The translations under genes were made by a program, and so were the position numbers. Positions 48,846-60,506 of a DNA stretch of 64,000 nucleotides are shown piece by piece. Every line of letters starts with the position of its first letter. Positions within the stretch are counted from its first letter, which is position 1. The notes beneath the pieces were generated by a model. It did no database searches, had not been told where the DNA came from, and worked only from the letters and a program-made list of their open reading frames with translations. Origin of the DNA: Cryptomeria japonica (lineage: Eukaryota > Streptophyta > Pinopsida > Cupressales > Cupressaceae); assembly GCF_030272615.1 (NCBI RefSeq), contig NC_081408.1, positions 612,255,673 to 612,319,672 of the forward strand. The letters run 5' to 3'.

Positions 48846-51173
48846 TTACATGAGAATTGGGTGTCGGATGGGTAGAGGTTCTGCGATTGTGGCAACATCT
48901 TTTGTCCTCTTCGCATGCTTGGTTGCCTTTTCAGCTTTCATCCTCTCCTTCTCAAACTTTGCTTTTGCATCTTTCTTTGCCTTGTCTTGTCTTTGAATGA
49001 ACTTGTCTTGGGAATCCTGCAATTTTTTGGCCTGTTTTTCCACCCTCATAGCCTCCTTTTCTATCACTTCTGCTTCACGTTGTGCCTTCCTCTGTCTCAT
49101 CTTCTCTTTCTTTCACTCTGCCAATTCCTCTTCTCTTTTCCTTTCAACCTCTTTATCTTTTTCCCTTTGAATGTACTCATCAGATGTCAAGATCTGTGAC
49201 TGGCTACTAAGACGTAGAACCCCTTTCTTACCTCCATGTGAAGATTGGTTCATTCTCTGCACTAGAAGTCTTAAGAATTGGCTGATTTGCCTTGGCTGTT
49301 GCTGCCCATCCTCTTGTGTGCATGGCACAAACTCAGGTTCATCTTCACTTATGTGAACTTCGTCTTCACCATCAGCACCATCTTGTTGCTCCCAGTTGAT
49401 TGCATTGGTGAAGTAATGAATGACATCTGCTAGATCAATTTCTGGCAAACTAGGCATGGAAAGTGTTTCATCATCACAGTTGGCTGCATCTTGGGTCCAC
49501 TCTGGTATGTCAGCTTGTGTTGGCAAAGACATGCCTGTTGATATATTTTTTAAACCCTCATTTGGCTGGCTGGTTTATGGGGGCAAACCTGCTTCGGCAA
49601 TTTCTGGTGTCAAACTTGTACCCTCAACCATTGCTTGTGTTCCGGTATGGAGCTCTACAAAATCTTGAATCTGTTCTTCATTAAAACCTGCCAATCACAA
49701 GCATGCTTCTGTTGCCATATACTCTACTTCTTCATCCCTTGAAGCAGCATCATGTTCTATTTCAACCTCAAATGCCTCACTTGGTCTCATATCATTCTGT
49801 AATGCATTTCAGTTAAGTGGCCAAATCCCTGTCCTATGGAAGCCACTGATTATATTGGCTGGTGTCAATGCTTGGGCAAAGGCCTTGCTCACAAGAGTTG
49901 CCAACTCTTCCCTTCCAATTTCAATTTGTGGGAACTTAGACATCCATATACTCCTTTGTTGTTTGAAATAATTTTTGAAAGGTGAGAATACAGAGACATC
50001 AAGTGGTTGCAGTTTGTGGCTTGTATGAGCCAGAAGGGTCACCAAATCAATACCTATCCACCTTGCTTCTTCAATTGTCTTGAAGGCTACATGGTTGTCA
50101 TGACTGTCGAAGATCAGTAGGGCCCTATGTGAGGGTGAAACTCCACCAAGGGCTGAACGTGCAAAATGTTCCAACCAATTTAAGAATAGCTCCTTCGTCA
50201 TCAATGCATGTTCTTGGACTGCCATGCATCCTCCTGGCTCGTAGTTTGCTATGTAGTTTTAGATATACCTCTTAGATTTGAACAAATAAAATCTAGGAAT
50301 GCTAAAACCACATGCACTAACACAAGCCAAAACAGTGATCCACTCTCTACTCTTCGAAATTAGGTGTGGTACACACCTCTGCCCTAATTTGGCTATCACT
50401 CTCATTCCATAATTCCTCCCAGCTTGCACAGCAATCTCATCACAATTCCAAATCTAACTACTACCATAGTGATTGAGGTTGTACATTAACTCCAAGTTGT
50501 CATAGAAAGAGGCAACAATAGAAGGTCGAAGCATAATATCCCTATAAGAGTCCACTCCTTCTACTATTCTCATCGTTAGATCAGGGCGCATTCATCTAAA
50601 ACCTGACCACCATGACCTCCCTGGCATCCCGTTTTTGAATGGATTAGGCCTATTCTCAGTAATTTGTGCAATAGTTGATTGAAGTTGACTGATTTGGAGA
50701 CTGTGACCAATTTTAGCCATGTCTTTGCACCATTGAACAACTGCATCCTCCTCCTCTGCTGATAAAATGGTGCGTGGACCCCTCACAGTTGTAGTTGTGG
50801 TTCCCATCAACCATGCCCTCAAAGAAGCAATGGGGATACCATATTTGATTGATGTGCCTCTAAGAGACATGTGCCTGTCTTCTATGCATGAAATTGCCTC
50901 TTTCATGTCAGATATGCTCCATTTTGGTTTAGGATCCTTTGAGGCCACCTCTACTTGTGGTGTTTGTGGAATACGACTAGAATCTGCAGTAGGATGGTCA
51001 TGTATAGCAGCAATATCCACATCACTTGCATTGTTAGGTGAGTGATCATCTACAACAGGAGTAAGTGGGTCTTCGTTTTGGACAAAATTATCTTCAGCAG
51101 GGAAGTGCACACCACGAGTGACTCTAAATGTTCGATGTCTAATAGACTTGTTTCCCTTTCTACTTCATGCCAT
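48846..51173 (-). pseudogene. Pogo-type transposase with eight in-frame stops
   Basis: One frame of 775 codons runs from the ATG at 51173 to the stop at 48846. An N-terminal psq-type helix-turn-helix (KWSISDMKEAISCIEDRHMS, RGTSIKYGIPIASLRAWLMG) is followed by a CENP-B-type DNA-binding part ending GMPGRSWWSGFR. The DDE_1 catalytic core follows: IWNCDE (about 50440), LLIFDSHDNHV (about 50115) and SHKLQPLDVSVF (about 50005), so all three acidic residues are readable. The C-terminal third is acidic, then a charged coiled coil (48850-49100). Premature stops lie at 51165, 50592, 50454, 50259, 49809, 49695, 49575 and 49113 (five TGA, two TAA, one TAG). There is no frameshift. Inactive as it stands. 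Confidence 0.9.
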
Positions 51174-51179
51174 TATGTT

Positions 51180-52572
51180 TAGTGAACCTGCAACAGATCA
51201 TTTCCATGAAACCCTTAATGCCATTGAAATAAATGATGAAAAACAAATCTATTTGTGTAACTCATCATTGAACAAAATAAAATGGTACTGTCTCTATTTT
51301 TGCATGCATGAAAATATAGACAATAACCATATAGCCAGAGAACTCAAAAAATCCATGCAGGAGATTAGTATGTAACTGCGATGTGATTGAAAATTGGATA
51401 TTGTTGATATTGTATTAAATAGTGAACAATTACATCATTGAACATCTTTCAACAACAAAAAAAAATGCTACTATATAAATATATATAGAGAGACAGAATA
51501 TTGAAATGAAACCATCAATGCCATTGAGATAAATTATAAAAAACAAATCTATTTCTATAACTCATCATTGAACATCTTCCACAACAAAAAAAATGCTACC
51601 GTATAGATAGACAGATCATTGAAATGAAACCCTCAATGCCATTGAGATAAATGGTGGAAAACAAATCTATTTTTGTAACTCATCATTGAACATCTTTCAA
51701 CAAAATAAAATGGTACAGTATAAATATATATACATAGAGAGATCATTGAAACGAAGCCCTCAATGCCATTGAGATAAATGATGAAAAAAAAATCTATTTC
51801 TATAACTCATCATTGAACATCTTTCAACAAAATAAAATGGTACAGTATAAATATATATACATAGAGAGATCATTGAAATGAAACCCTCAATGCCATTGAG
51901 ATAAATGATGAAAAACAAATCTATTTCTGTAACTCATCATTGAACATCTTTCAACAAAATAAAATGGTACAGTATAAATATATATACATAGAGAGATCAT
52001 TGAAATGAAACCCTCGATGCCATTGAGATAAATGATGAAAAACAAATCTATTTATGTAACTCATCATTGAACATCTTTCAACAAAATAAAATGGTACAGT
52101 ATAAATATATATAGAGAGAGAGATCATTGAAACGAAACCCTCAATGCCATTGAGATAAATGATGAAAAACAAATCTATTTCTGTAACTCATCATTGAACA
52201 TCTTCAACAACAAAAAAGATGCTACCGTATAGATAGACAGATCATTGAAATGAAACCCTCAATGCCATTGAGATAAATGATGGAAAACAAATCTATTTCT
52301 GTAACTCATCATTGAACATCTTTCAACAACAAAAAAAATGCTACCGTATAAATATATATAGAGAGACAGATCATTGAAATGAAACCCTCAATGCCATTGA
52401 GATAAATGATGGAAAACAAATCTATTTCTGTAACTCATCTTGAACATCAAGGGAAACAAAAGAAAAATGGTATTGTGTCTCTATTTCTGTATGCATGAAA
52501 ATATAGACAATAACCATATAGCCAGAGAACTTTAAAAAGCCATGTAGGAGTCCAGTATGTAACTGTGATGTG

Positions 52573-52624
<52 letters not shown>

Positions 52625-53880
52625 GACATAGGTACAAAACTTGAAACCTTATATAACAAGGAGAGAAACCACAAGCACGAGATGCATGAGTGGAAGATGT
52701 AATTGTGATGTGATTAAAAAGTGGTTATTGTTGAAATAGTACGAAGATGCAGATTCATTTCTCAAATGAGTAAATGGTTCAATGATGTTGTTGTATTTCT
52801 CATATGAAATTTAATGGAAGAACTACATGATATGCCTGATAATATTATTTACAGTGAGTATATTAACAAATTGAAGGCAGAGCAAACAATGAAAATGCCA
52901 CAAAAAATCTTCATTCCCCTATGTTTTGAGTGCAAAAAAGATAGCGGGAGTTTGTGCAACATGGGCCCATAACGTGTCCATGGGAAGGATGTTATGGGTG
53001 TTCAACATTTTTTTTTACCACCCATTTTAAACTCTGCAATAAAATTTTTCTGGCCTGGTGTATATATATGTGTGTGTATGTGTGTGTGTGTGTATAGATA
53101 TATATAGATATATATAGCTAGTATATAGTCACTGTAAGTAATAGTATCAGGAATACACATTGTTGTAATGATAAATAATGAAGGGGTTTCGAACAATTAT
53201 GAACAATAATCAATATTTTTCGCATTCACTGTAATGATTTTGGCATTATAAACAGAGAGACACCATTTAACAGCGCACCCATAAAAGAAAATGATAAATA
53301 ATGAAGGGGTTTCGAAGAAAATGAAAAGATATTCAGTTGGTTTGAAATGAAATTGTAAACCGCATACAAAGAAATCATCAATAGACAAAGCATAATGCAG
53401 CTACGAAGGAGGTAAACCATCATTGGACATCCAATATGGCTATTAATATTATTTACAGTGACTATATTGAAAGAAATGGTAGTTTATATTATTTACAGTG
53501 ACTATATTGAAAGAAATGCTGGTGTATTGAAAACAATATAATTTGAATTGAAAGATTTATAGCATTTAGAACGTAGGGAATTTAGTTACTTTCTATGTAC
53601 CAACCTAAATGTGCGCCCTCCAGTAAGGAATGTGCAGAGGGTATTTGCAGAGCTCAGAAATATGCAATGAATTGGATTGTAGTGAAAGTGACACGAAAAA
53701 TTCTGTCTTATAATATAATTCGAATGTGCAATGCATTCAATTGTGGTAGCTAGCTATTTTCAAATTTGAATTTTTGTGGGAAACAGTCGGTCATGTCATA
53801 TTAAATATGCAGTCCTCCATTGCTTCGAATTGTTCAATTTTCTTCCCTGCTTTGAATGAAACTTGGTTTTTTAAATTGGA
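51180..53880. repeat. Pogo-like element, right arm
   Basis: This arm lies upstream of the transposase start and carries, outward from the gene: array T2, the atagacaataaccatatagcc block (52500), a block with tagcgggagtttgtgcaaca (52940) and accacccattttaaa (53020), one or two T1 units (53160-53320), the ggatgtccaatgatgg block reversed (53400) and the block at 53640-53860. All recur inverted in the left arm. Confidence 0.72.
51200..52460 (-). repeat. Tandem array T2, about 9 units of 117-128 bp
   Basis: The phrase caatgccattgagataaatg recurs near 51219, 51518, 51635, 51761, 51888, 52016, 52142, 52261 and 52389. Each unit also holds ctcattgaacatctttcaac-like text and a tataaatatata run. Two or three reversed units occur in the left arm at about 45300-45420 and 45860-45970. 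Confidence 0.87.
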
Positions 53881-54365
53881 TTTTATGCAAATTCTTGGAT
53901 ATTGGGGAGCCTTACACTAGTTGTTGCAAATGCAAGTACCAAATGCAGATCCATTTAATGCATGAAGCTGTGAAATGATATTTGGAAGGATGTACACTTG
54001 AGTGTCTAAGAAGTTTACAATTGATTGTTTTTATGTCATGTAATGCACCAATAGTTGTGCATATGTAATTGTAATTAGAGTACATTTGTACTCTTAAGCC
54101 ACTTACATAAAGTGGCAAATGTAAACATTAAGTTTTTACAAAAATAAAAAGTGTTTATTATTTGTACAAGATGTTTTGTATTAAAATAGGAAATGTACCA
54201 GTAGTTGTTTATTTTTTTACTTTTTTGGTTTTCAACTAGTAATTCATTTGTGAACATGTATTGGTGTTAAAATAAATATTTACTGGTATTTTTTTATTTA
54301 TGTACTGACCATTTTTTTTTTAATGTTTTTGGGGGTCAACATGGTATTAAAGTGACGATTATTGG

Positions 54366-54394
54366 AACTATTTCAGCTATTGGTACTCTTCCCC
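54366..54394 (-). repeat. Pogo-like element, right terminal inverted repeat
   Basis: Reversed it reads GGGGAAGAGTACCAATAGCT and on to ATAGTTCC, matching the left end. TA follows at 54395. Confidence 0.72.
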
Positions 54395-54396
54395 TA

Positions 54397-55018
54397 GACA
54401 ATCTCAAGATAAATGAATATTCCCTCCACTATGATAACCCTACCATGCTTATTCATTGCATCCTTTCATAACCTTGTACAAATCCTTTTAGCTTCCTCTC
54501 ATCATTCACATGACATCTTAAACAAACTAGTTCTAATACTAGATGAAGGAATATGAGACAAAAATAAGTTGACAATAATGATTTCATATTCACAGATTAA
54601 TCAAATATACAAATATGCTAATTATGATAATAATAAAAAAGACAGATACATAAATTGTAGACAAACATTCACACAATATAATTACATTCACTTATATTTC
54701 AATTATGTCATTTATAACATATATAAAGAATAGAATTAGATAAAAACATCCAAAACAAAACGAGCTACATGAATTCTATACCTTTTGGAATCATTTTGTA
54801 AAAAGTTTCGGACCCCTTCAAAACCTATCTTTACCTTAATCAAAAACATATATAAAAAATAAATCAAATAACACAAACAAATCAAACTCACTCAATAAAC
54901 ATTAATACTAGGATTCTTGAAATAGATCTTAGTACATGAACCTTGTACTAGCTCAAAGCTTTTTGAAGATATCTACTATGTAATCATCCATATATATGAT
55001 ACACTGTACGAAATACTG
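54397..55018. other. Intergenic spacer downstream of the ankyrin gene
   Basis: About 620 bp of AT-rich sequence, presumably including the 3' UTR of the minus-strand ankyrin gene. No clear polyadenylation element was singled out. Confidence 0.5.
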
Positions 55019-58000
55019 TTAACTGCATATCTGGTTAAATCCTGGATTTGATTTCATCTTCAGCTTCTTCCAAAGATTGATTCCATAGATCTTCTTTCGA
55101 AGCCAACACCATGAAGGATGAATTAAACCAAAGAAGAATACCACCCAAGCTACCCAAGCGATGGAAATAAACACGGAGTATACAAGACCGATACCTTCCG
55201 CTAAGATATAGCGGTCACGTGGAAACAAGTGTGCTTTTCCTGCTATTGACATTGCCCTTATCCATACAGGAAGAAGGCACACCATTACCCACACCAGCAC
55301 AGCCAACCACAGACACTTTGATGCCACCACCAAATGTATTGCTGCACCAAATGTTATTGATAATGATACCAGTGCTACCCATAACGCATTCGAACTGATC
55401 TCAGATATGACCGGATCTTCTACTTGGCTAGCAAAACATGCAAAATTAAGCAGGATCGCAGAACCAATAGAATAACAAAAGGCCAGTGCGTCAAATATCA
55501 CAAACACCTTGAAGAGAATAGAGTTAATCAATATAGGGGCTGGTGGGCCCTGTCCTTTGGTTTCAATACCTCCTGGTAGAGTAAAAGCTGCAGCAAAAGC
55601 AACTGTTGCAATTAGGACTGCACTTACAGATATGATATCTGATTTCCAGGTTTCGGCCTTAATTGATAGGATGGTGCTTGAGTCCTCATCAATAATCTTC
55701 TTAAAAGCACCATGATTATGTAAATATCCTATAATCTGCAATAAGATCAGTTCATTTAACATTAAATTAATATTTTGCATGATTTTTCAAGATGTTTTGT
55801 ATCTCAAATCATAAAAAATATAAGTATTCTTTTTATCAAATCACTTACACTCCTATAAAGTCGTCGGTCTTCATTCCCCTTCTGTAGCGCGATATCGAAT
55901 GCCGTTTGCCCTTTGTTATCAATACAATTAATCAGTCTCTTTGACATTACCGAGGATATTATAGCTTTCAGCCTATCTCCTCCAACTCTCTCAAATATTT
56001 GAGGGGCATAATTCACTGCCAGATGCAAAGCAGTTCTGCCATCCTCGTCTACCATTTCTAGACAGTCGCTGCTGTATTTTAATATGACTTTCACTAAAGC
56101 TGCGTTCCCCTCTTTGACTGCAACGTGAAGTGCAGACTGCTTTTTCAGGTCAACTTTGTAACAAGAAAAATTATTTTCTCTTATAAGCATCTCTCCAATT
56201 AAGGGAAGTTTCTCCCGATCCCTTGAAAAGGATGGAATTATCCCAACAGGAAATTGAAACAATGCAGCCATATGCAACGGAGTTCTGTGAAAATTATCTA
56301 CTTCTGTGGCAAGTTCAGGTTTGTGGCGTAAAAGCGCCCCAATTACATCTGTACAACCAGAAAAATAGAAATGAAATTCAGAGCAGACCTTGTACTTGTC
56401 TTTTAACAGTATTTGTATCAAAGTGGAATGATGACAGTTGTATTTTAATATAGTCCTTATTTTTCAATTCAAGCCCATATAAATTAAAGTTAAAATAAAG
56501 TAAGCAGCTACAGCTAAATTACTGGTATAGAGCTTTTAGAGTCTTGGGGTGGTATGCTCTGACGTGTTTTCAGAACTTTTGATTGTGATATTGTTAAATT
56601 GATCTTTGTTAATTTTGGTCGACATAGATTAAATTTCATCATTCCATCATTTCATCATTTTAAAAATAATTAAAATCTTTTCACAAACCTTACATATAAA
56701 TTTTTTATATTACTTCAACTATAATTAAAATCTTTTCACAAACCTTATATATAAAATTTTTATATTACTTCAACTATTAAAAATGTTCATATTATATGTA
56801 TTGCAAAAAAATTAAAAACTTATAGAAATCATAATACTAGGAAAAAAGAGGATTTCCTTGCAATGCAAATCAGATCTGCCCGGCCGCTTCCCCTTTGAAT
56901 TCCAATTTGAGCATGCTAAAATGGCCGACCAAAACATACAGAGGATCGAACAAGAGCAAGGGCAAGAAACAGTACCAGAACAAGAAAAGGAGCGAGATCA
57001 AGAAACAGGACCAGCAAAACGAGGGAGAGGAAGGCCAAGAGGAGCGGACGAGGACGAGGAAGAGGACGAGGAAGAGAAGCAGGAAATCATGGCGACCAAG
57101 GGTAGGAGGATGAAGCGGCGGCGGGAGGAAGGGGAAGAGGAAGAGGAAGAGGACGAAGAGGAGGAGGAGGAGGAGGAGGAGGACTGAAAGTAGATTTTGC
57201 AATCAGAGAAACAGAGCTCGGATCAAATGAATGGAGAACTAAATGTTACCAGGCTCACAGAGAAACAGATCATGTGTTTCTAAACAAAACAGCGGCGGCT
57301 GTTTCCTTCGACATTTCTCACATAATCGCAATTCAAAGGGGTTTCTGCAAGAAAGGCGGGCGAAAGGGGGGTTGCTACCTGGAAAACGCCTCCAAACAGC
57401 TTCTGCAAGACTTGATGGAAGTCAGGCCAGTGAAAAGCTCTCAGAAAAATGGCAAGGACGATCTCCACAGCGCCATCTTGGTTATCAGTAAAATGCTTGA
57501 CGCTTTCCTCACTAGAATTCGCTCTAAAGAAGATGCAGAAGAGGCATTTTTTTTCTATCAACAAAACCCTAAAGATACTCACACACTTCAGCTTTGCTTC
57601 TACGGATACAAGCTTTCAAACCCCCGACATATGCGCGAAGTGCCAGGGCTGGAGGAGATTGTGCAAAAGCATCTGGAGGTTTTGGTGCTAGGGTTACCGG
57701 ATAATCCTGCGGCTGCCCTAGCCTGATGTAGCGACAATTCATTCCGATGATGAACGAGTTGGCGATGCCGCGAGAAATCCACCGCCGATGCTGGCGCCGC
57801 CTCCTGAAGACGCGCCCCTCGTTCCCCCCAGTGCTCGCCCCCGCCGTACTGCCGCTAGCAGAGTGGTGAAAAATTCAGATGATCAAACCCTAGCTGCGAA
57901 AGTGACGCCGGAAAAACGGAAGTCTGCAGAAGACATCACAATAGGTGTATCCGGATCCAAGAAGCAGAGGAAAAAGAAAGATAGATCTGGTGGTAGCGAA

Positions 58001-59291
58001 GGCGTTGGAGAAGGTGGAGGCGGAGATGATGGTGGCGCAGATGAGCGAGTTGCTCCTTCCCTAATTCTGGAAATTTTCACGGATTGCCCTACTCATGGGA
58101 CGAGGAAATCCAGGCATTATCATGTTGCTCACGACTGTATTTGTGAGGCCAAGAATCAGATGCAGCAGTGCTTCGATTTCATCAATTTGGATCCGAACTT
58201 AAGACTTTATTTGAATGATTTTCAGTTGCCTCCCTGTTTTCGAGAGTGGAAGAACCGTTTGAATGGCCTGCCGTTAAATAGCTGAGTAAATTTGAGTTCT
58301 GACTGCATTGAGTCTAAGCATGCGATTCGACTGCATAAAAAATAGTCAAAACCTCCAATTTTTAAGTCAAAATTAATTTTGGGTGGAATTTTTTTGGTTT
58401 TCTTTTGTTGAATCCATATTCATTTGGCTTTTCGGTAGGTGTTTTCTGGTTTTCTTTTGTAAAATTTCATTGGCATTTCAGGAGGTGTTTTCTGGTTTTT
58501 TTTTGGTTGAATCCAAATTCATTTGGCAAATTGATCTTCCCTTGTAGGGGTATATATGAAAAGGTCACAGATGGGCAAATAATGTGCATTGCAATTAAAG
58601 AGACAATGATGCTTTGGTCATGGTGGATGATATCTTGTTTTCGATATTCCTATAAGAATGAAGTGATAGCATTTGAAAAAAAAAAAAAAAATACTAGCCA
58701 AAAAGAGGAACATTTCCATTTCACCTAAATTTCCAATTTTTTTTTTTTAAAAAAAACCTCTAATTTTGAAAATTAGATAAACCAAAAACTGAACAGCATA
58801 CCTGCATTTACTTTAGAGACTGCAAGATGTAAAGGTGTTTGACCATCAGATCTTTTGTAATACTCCATGCTCATATCTGTCGTAGGACACAACAATTGAA
58901 CGATCTTGACATGACCTCCCTCACAAGCTTTAAACAAAGCGCTTTCACCTTCTAGGTTGATCTCATTCTTCAAATCTTGGCAATCCGTCATTAAAATATT
59001 TACGACTTGCTCATTTCCTCCATATGCCGCTTCGTGCAACGCTGTGTTTCCCAACTTATTTTTAGCTTTTAAAAATGTCATCCCATACTCTTCATCGGCA
59101 AGTGAGCGTTGAAGCAAATTTTGAAGGATTTGCAGAGAGCCATCATAGGCTGCAATGTGCAGCGCCGTGTTTCCCCCTGGCGTTACCGCATTCGCAACTT
59201 TTCGCAGATCCCCAAACTCATTAAGCTCATGCACGTTGTCTGATTTGGCTGCTTCGTAGAGAGATCTGGCCATTCCTCCAGTTTGATCCAT
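55019..59291 (-). CDS. Ankyrin-repeat protein with PGG membrane domain (three exons)
   Basis: Exon 1 is 59291-58802, exon 2 is 56348-55849 and exon 3 is 55735-55019, giving 568 codons. Introns are GT-AG (GTATGC...TACAG and GTAAGT...TGCAG) and the phases fit. Residues 1-330 carry about eight ankyrin repeats (GNTALHIAAYDG, GNTALHEAAYGG, GESALFKACEGG, GQTPLHLAV, HRTPLHMAA, QSALHVAVKEG, GRTALHLAV, GQTAFDIAL). Exon 3 encodes the PGG domain (AAAFTLPGGIE) and about four hydrophobic segments, ending in a basic tail. Such proteins (ACD6/ITN1 type) are plant membrane proteins linked to defence and salt responses; the exact role here is inference. I chose the start MDQTGG (59291) over the upstream ATG at 59369, since the latter adds a hydrophobic stretch outside the family's usual start. 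The frame is intact. Confidence 0.88.
56834..56852. repeat. 19-bp target duplication of processed gene, left
   Basis: ATACTAGG...AAAGAGGA here matches 58691-58709 at 17 of 19 positions. The right copy follows the poly(A) run directly. Confidence 0.75.
56853..58690 (+). pseudogene. Processed gene copy (AT-hook, acidic nuclear-type protein) in ankyrin intron
   Basis: The copy lies antisense in intron 1 of the ankyrin gene. Translation from the ATG at 56921 gives a Gln/Glu-rich start, an AT-hook-like KRGRGRPRG, basic patches and a long Glu run ending at a stop at 57185. A second frame, open from the Glu-tract region to 57726, reads AAAVSFDISHIIAIQRGFCK and KMLDAFLTRIRSKEDAEEAF. A third, in the first frame again (57722-58285), holds the basic SGSKKQRKKKDR and the tail RLYLNDFQLPPCFREW. 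Single-base shifts near 57130-57190 and 57710-57725 would explain the breaks. A poly(A) run (58676-58690) and 19-bp target duplications mark LINE-driven retroposition. I do not recognise the parent family. Confidence 0.75.
58676..58690 (+). other. Poly(A) tail of processed gene copy
   Basis: Fifteen A residues lie at the 3' end of the copy, immediately before the right target duplication (ATACTAGCC). Confidence 0.75.
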
Positions 59292-59387
59292 CAAGCTTGG
59301 GAACAAACACACCAAACTCAAGGTAAAAATGGTTTTCAATGGGAAGATCGTAACCTCTCTATTTATCATTCAAAGGAGCCACAATTT

Positions 59388-60441
59388 GGCAATGGCTATG
59401 CAGCGGACAGAATGGCCCGCCACATGCCATGCAGCCCACCATTACCCGTACGGTGACTTCTGAGAAAAGGACGGATCCCCGTGCGTTATTTCCTTCAATC
59501 CTACGGGAACTGTGCTCTTCCCACTCTGGTGACATTTTTAAATTGAAATCATTTATTTTAATATTTATTTATAGTTTTTTATTTTTTCTTTTTTTAAGTT
59601 ATATTTGTAAAATAATAAATATAATAAATTTATATTTAATTATATATTTATTTATTAATGCATTATACTTTTATTACTTAATTAGTAAATTTGAACAAAA
59701 ATGTTATAGTTTGAATTTAAGTTTTTATGTGTTTTGTTTTATGTTTGATTTTATTGAATTTAAGTTTTTATGTATTTTCTTTTATGTTTGATTTTATTTA
59801 AAAAATTTAAATACATTATTAATTATTAATTTAATTATAACATTATTTCAAACAAATTAATAAATAAAAAATAGAAAAAAATTAAAATAAATATAGATTA
59901 GATATTAAAATAATAGATTTTATTTAAAAACTTTAAATACATTATTAATTATTAATTTATTATAACTTATTATTTCAAACAAATTAATAAATTAAAATAG
60001 AAAAAATATTAAAACAAATATAACTTAAATATTAAAATAATAAGTTATTAAATATAAATTTATTATATTTATTATTTTACAAATATAACTTAAAAAATAA
60101 GAAAAATATAATAAATAAAAAACTTTAAATACATTATTAATTATTAATTTATTATTTTATAAATATAAAAAAAAACAAATAAATAATAAATAAATATTAA
60201 AATAAATTATTTCAATTTAAAAATATATTCATACATTTAAAAAAAACCTTTTCTCCACCCCCACAGACCTAGTAAAAAAATGAAAAAATGTCATGGGAGT
60301 GGGGAAGGAAATTTGGGCACAATTCTCGTAATTGAAAGAAATAATGACATGGGGATCCATCCTTTTCGCAGAAGTCACCGTACGGGGATGGTGGATGCAT
60401 GGTATGGGGCGGGCCATTCTGTCCGCTGCATAGCCATTGCC
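59388..60441. mobile_element. MULE-like MITE in the ankyrin upstream region
   Basis: The 1054-bp non-coding element has inverted repeats of about 170 bp (59388-59560 and about 60270-60441). They open GGCAATGGCTATGCAGCGGA and share GGCCCGCC, GTACGGTGACTTCTG and AAAGGA.GGATCCCC. The interior is very AT-rich, mostly taaat/attaa repeats. Flanks are CCACAATTT and CCACAAGAT, a possible 9-bp duplication with two mismatches. The TIRs belong to the same family as those at 36081 and 41029. It sits 96 bp upstream of the ankyrin start codon. Confidence 0.75.
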
Positions 60442-60447
60442 CCACAA

Positions 60448-60494
60448 GATATCATCCACCATGACCAAAGCATGGTGGACGATATCTTGTTTAA
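60448..60494. repeat. Inverted repeat of the messenger 3'-end sequence
   Basis: gatatcatccaccatg and catggtggacgatatc form a hairpin of about 16-bp arms. The same words close the 3' UTR copies at 58620 and 60840. Confidence 0.6.
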
Positions 60495-60506
60495 AAATTA
60501 CTAAGT

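Larger units (their letters stand above)
42203..54394 (-). mobile_element. Pogo-like (Tc1/mariner) transposon, 12.2 kb, long inverted arms
   Basis: The left end GGGGAAGAGCACTAGTAGCC (42203) and the reversed right end GGGGAAGAGTACCAATAGCT (54394) form an imperfect inverted repeat of about 29 bp. Each is flanked by TA (42201-42202 and 54395-54396), the target site of this superfamily. The interior codes for a pogo-type transposase on the minus strand (48846-51173). Inverted arms several kb long share a monomer of about 121-123 bp, a second monomer of about 117-128 bp and several single-copy blocks. Pogo-type elements are usually a few kb or less, so the size is unusual. The match of the two ends was found by eye. 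Confidence 0.78.

Noticed and set aside
43015-52460. Possible CRISPR-like array
   Set aside because: Units are contiguous ~120-bp tandem copies without unique spacers, in a plant-type nuclear context.
59291-59369. Upstream ATG at 59369 as start of the ankyrin protein
   Set aside because: It adds a 26-residue hydrophobic leader not usual for this family and lies only 18 bp from the MITE; MDQTGG at 59291 is preferred.
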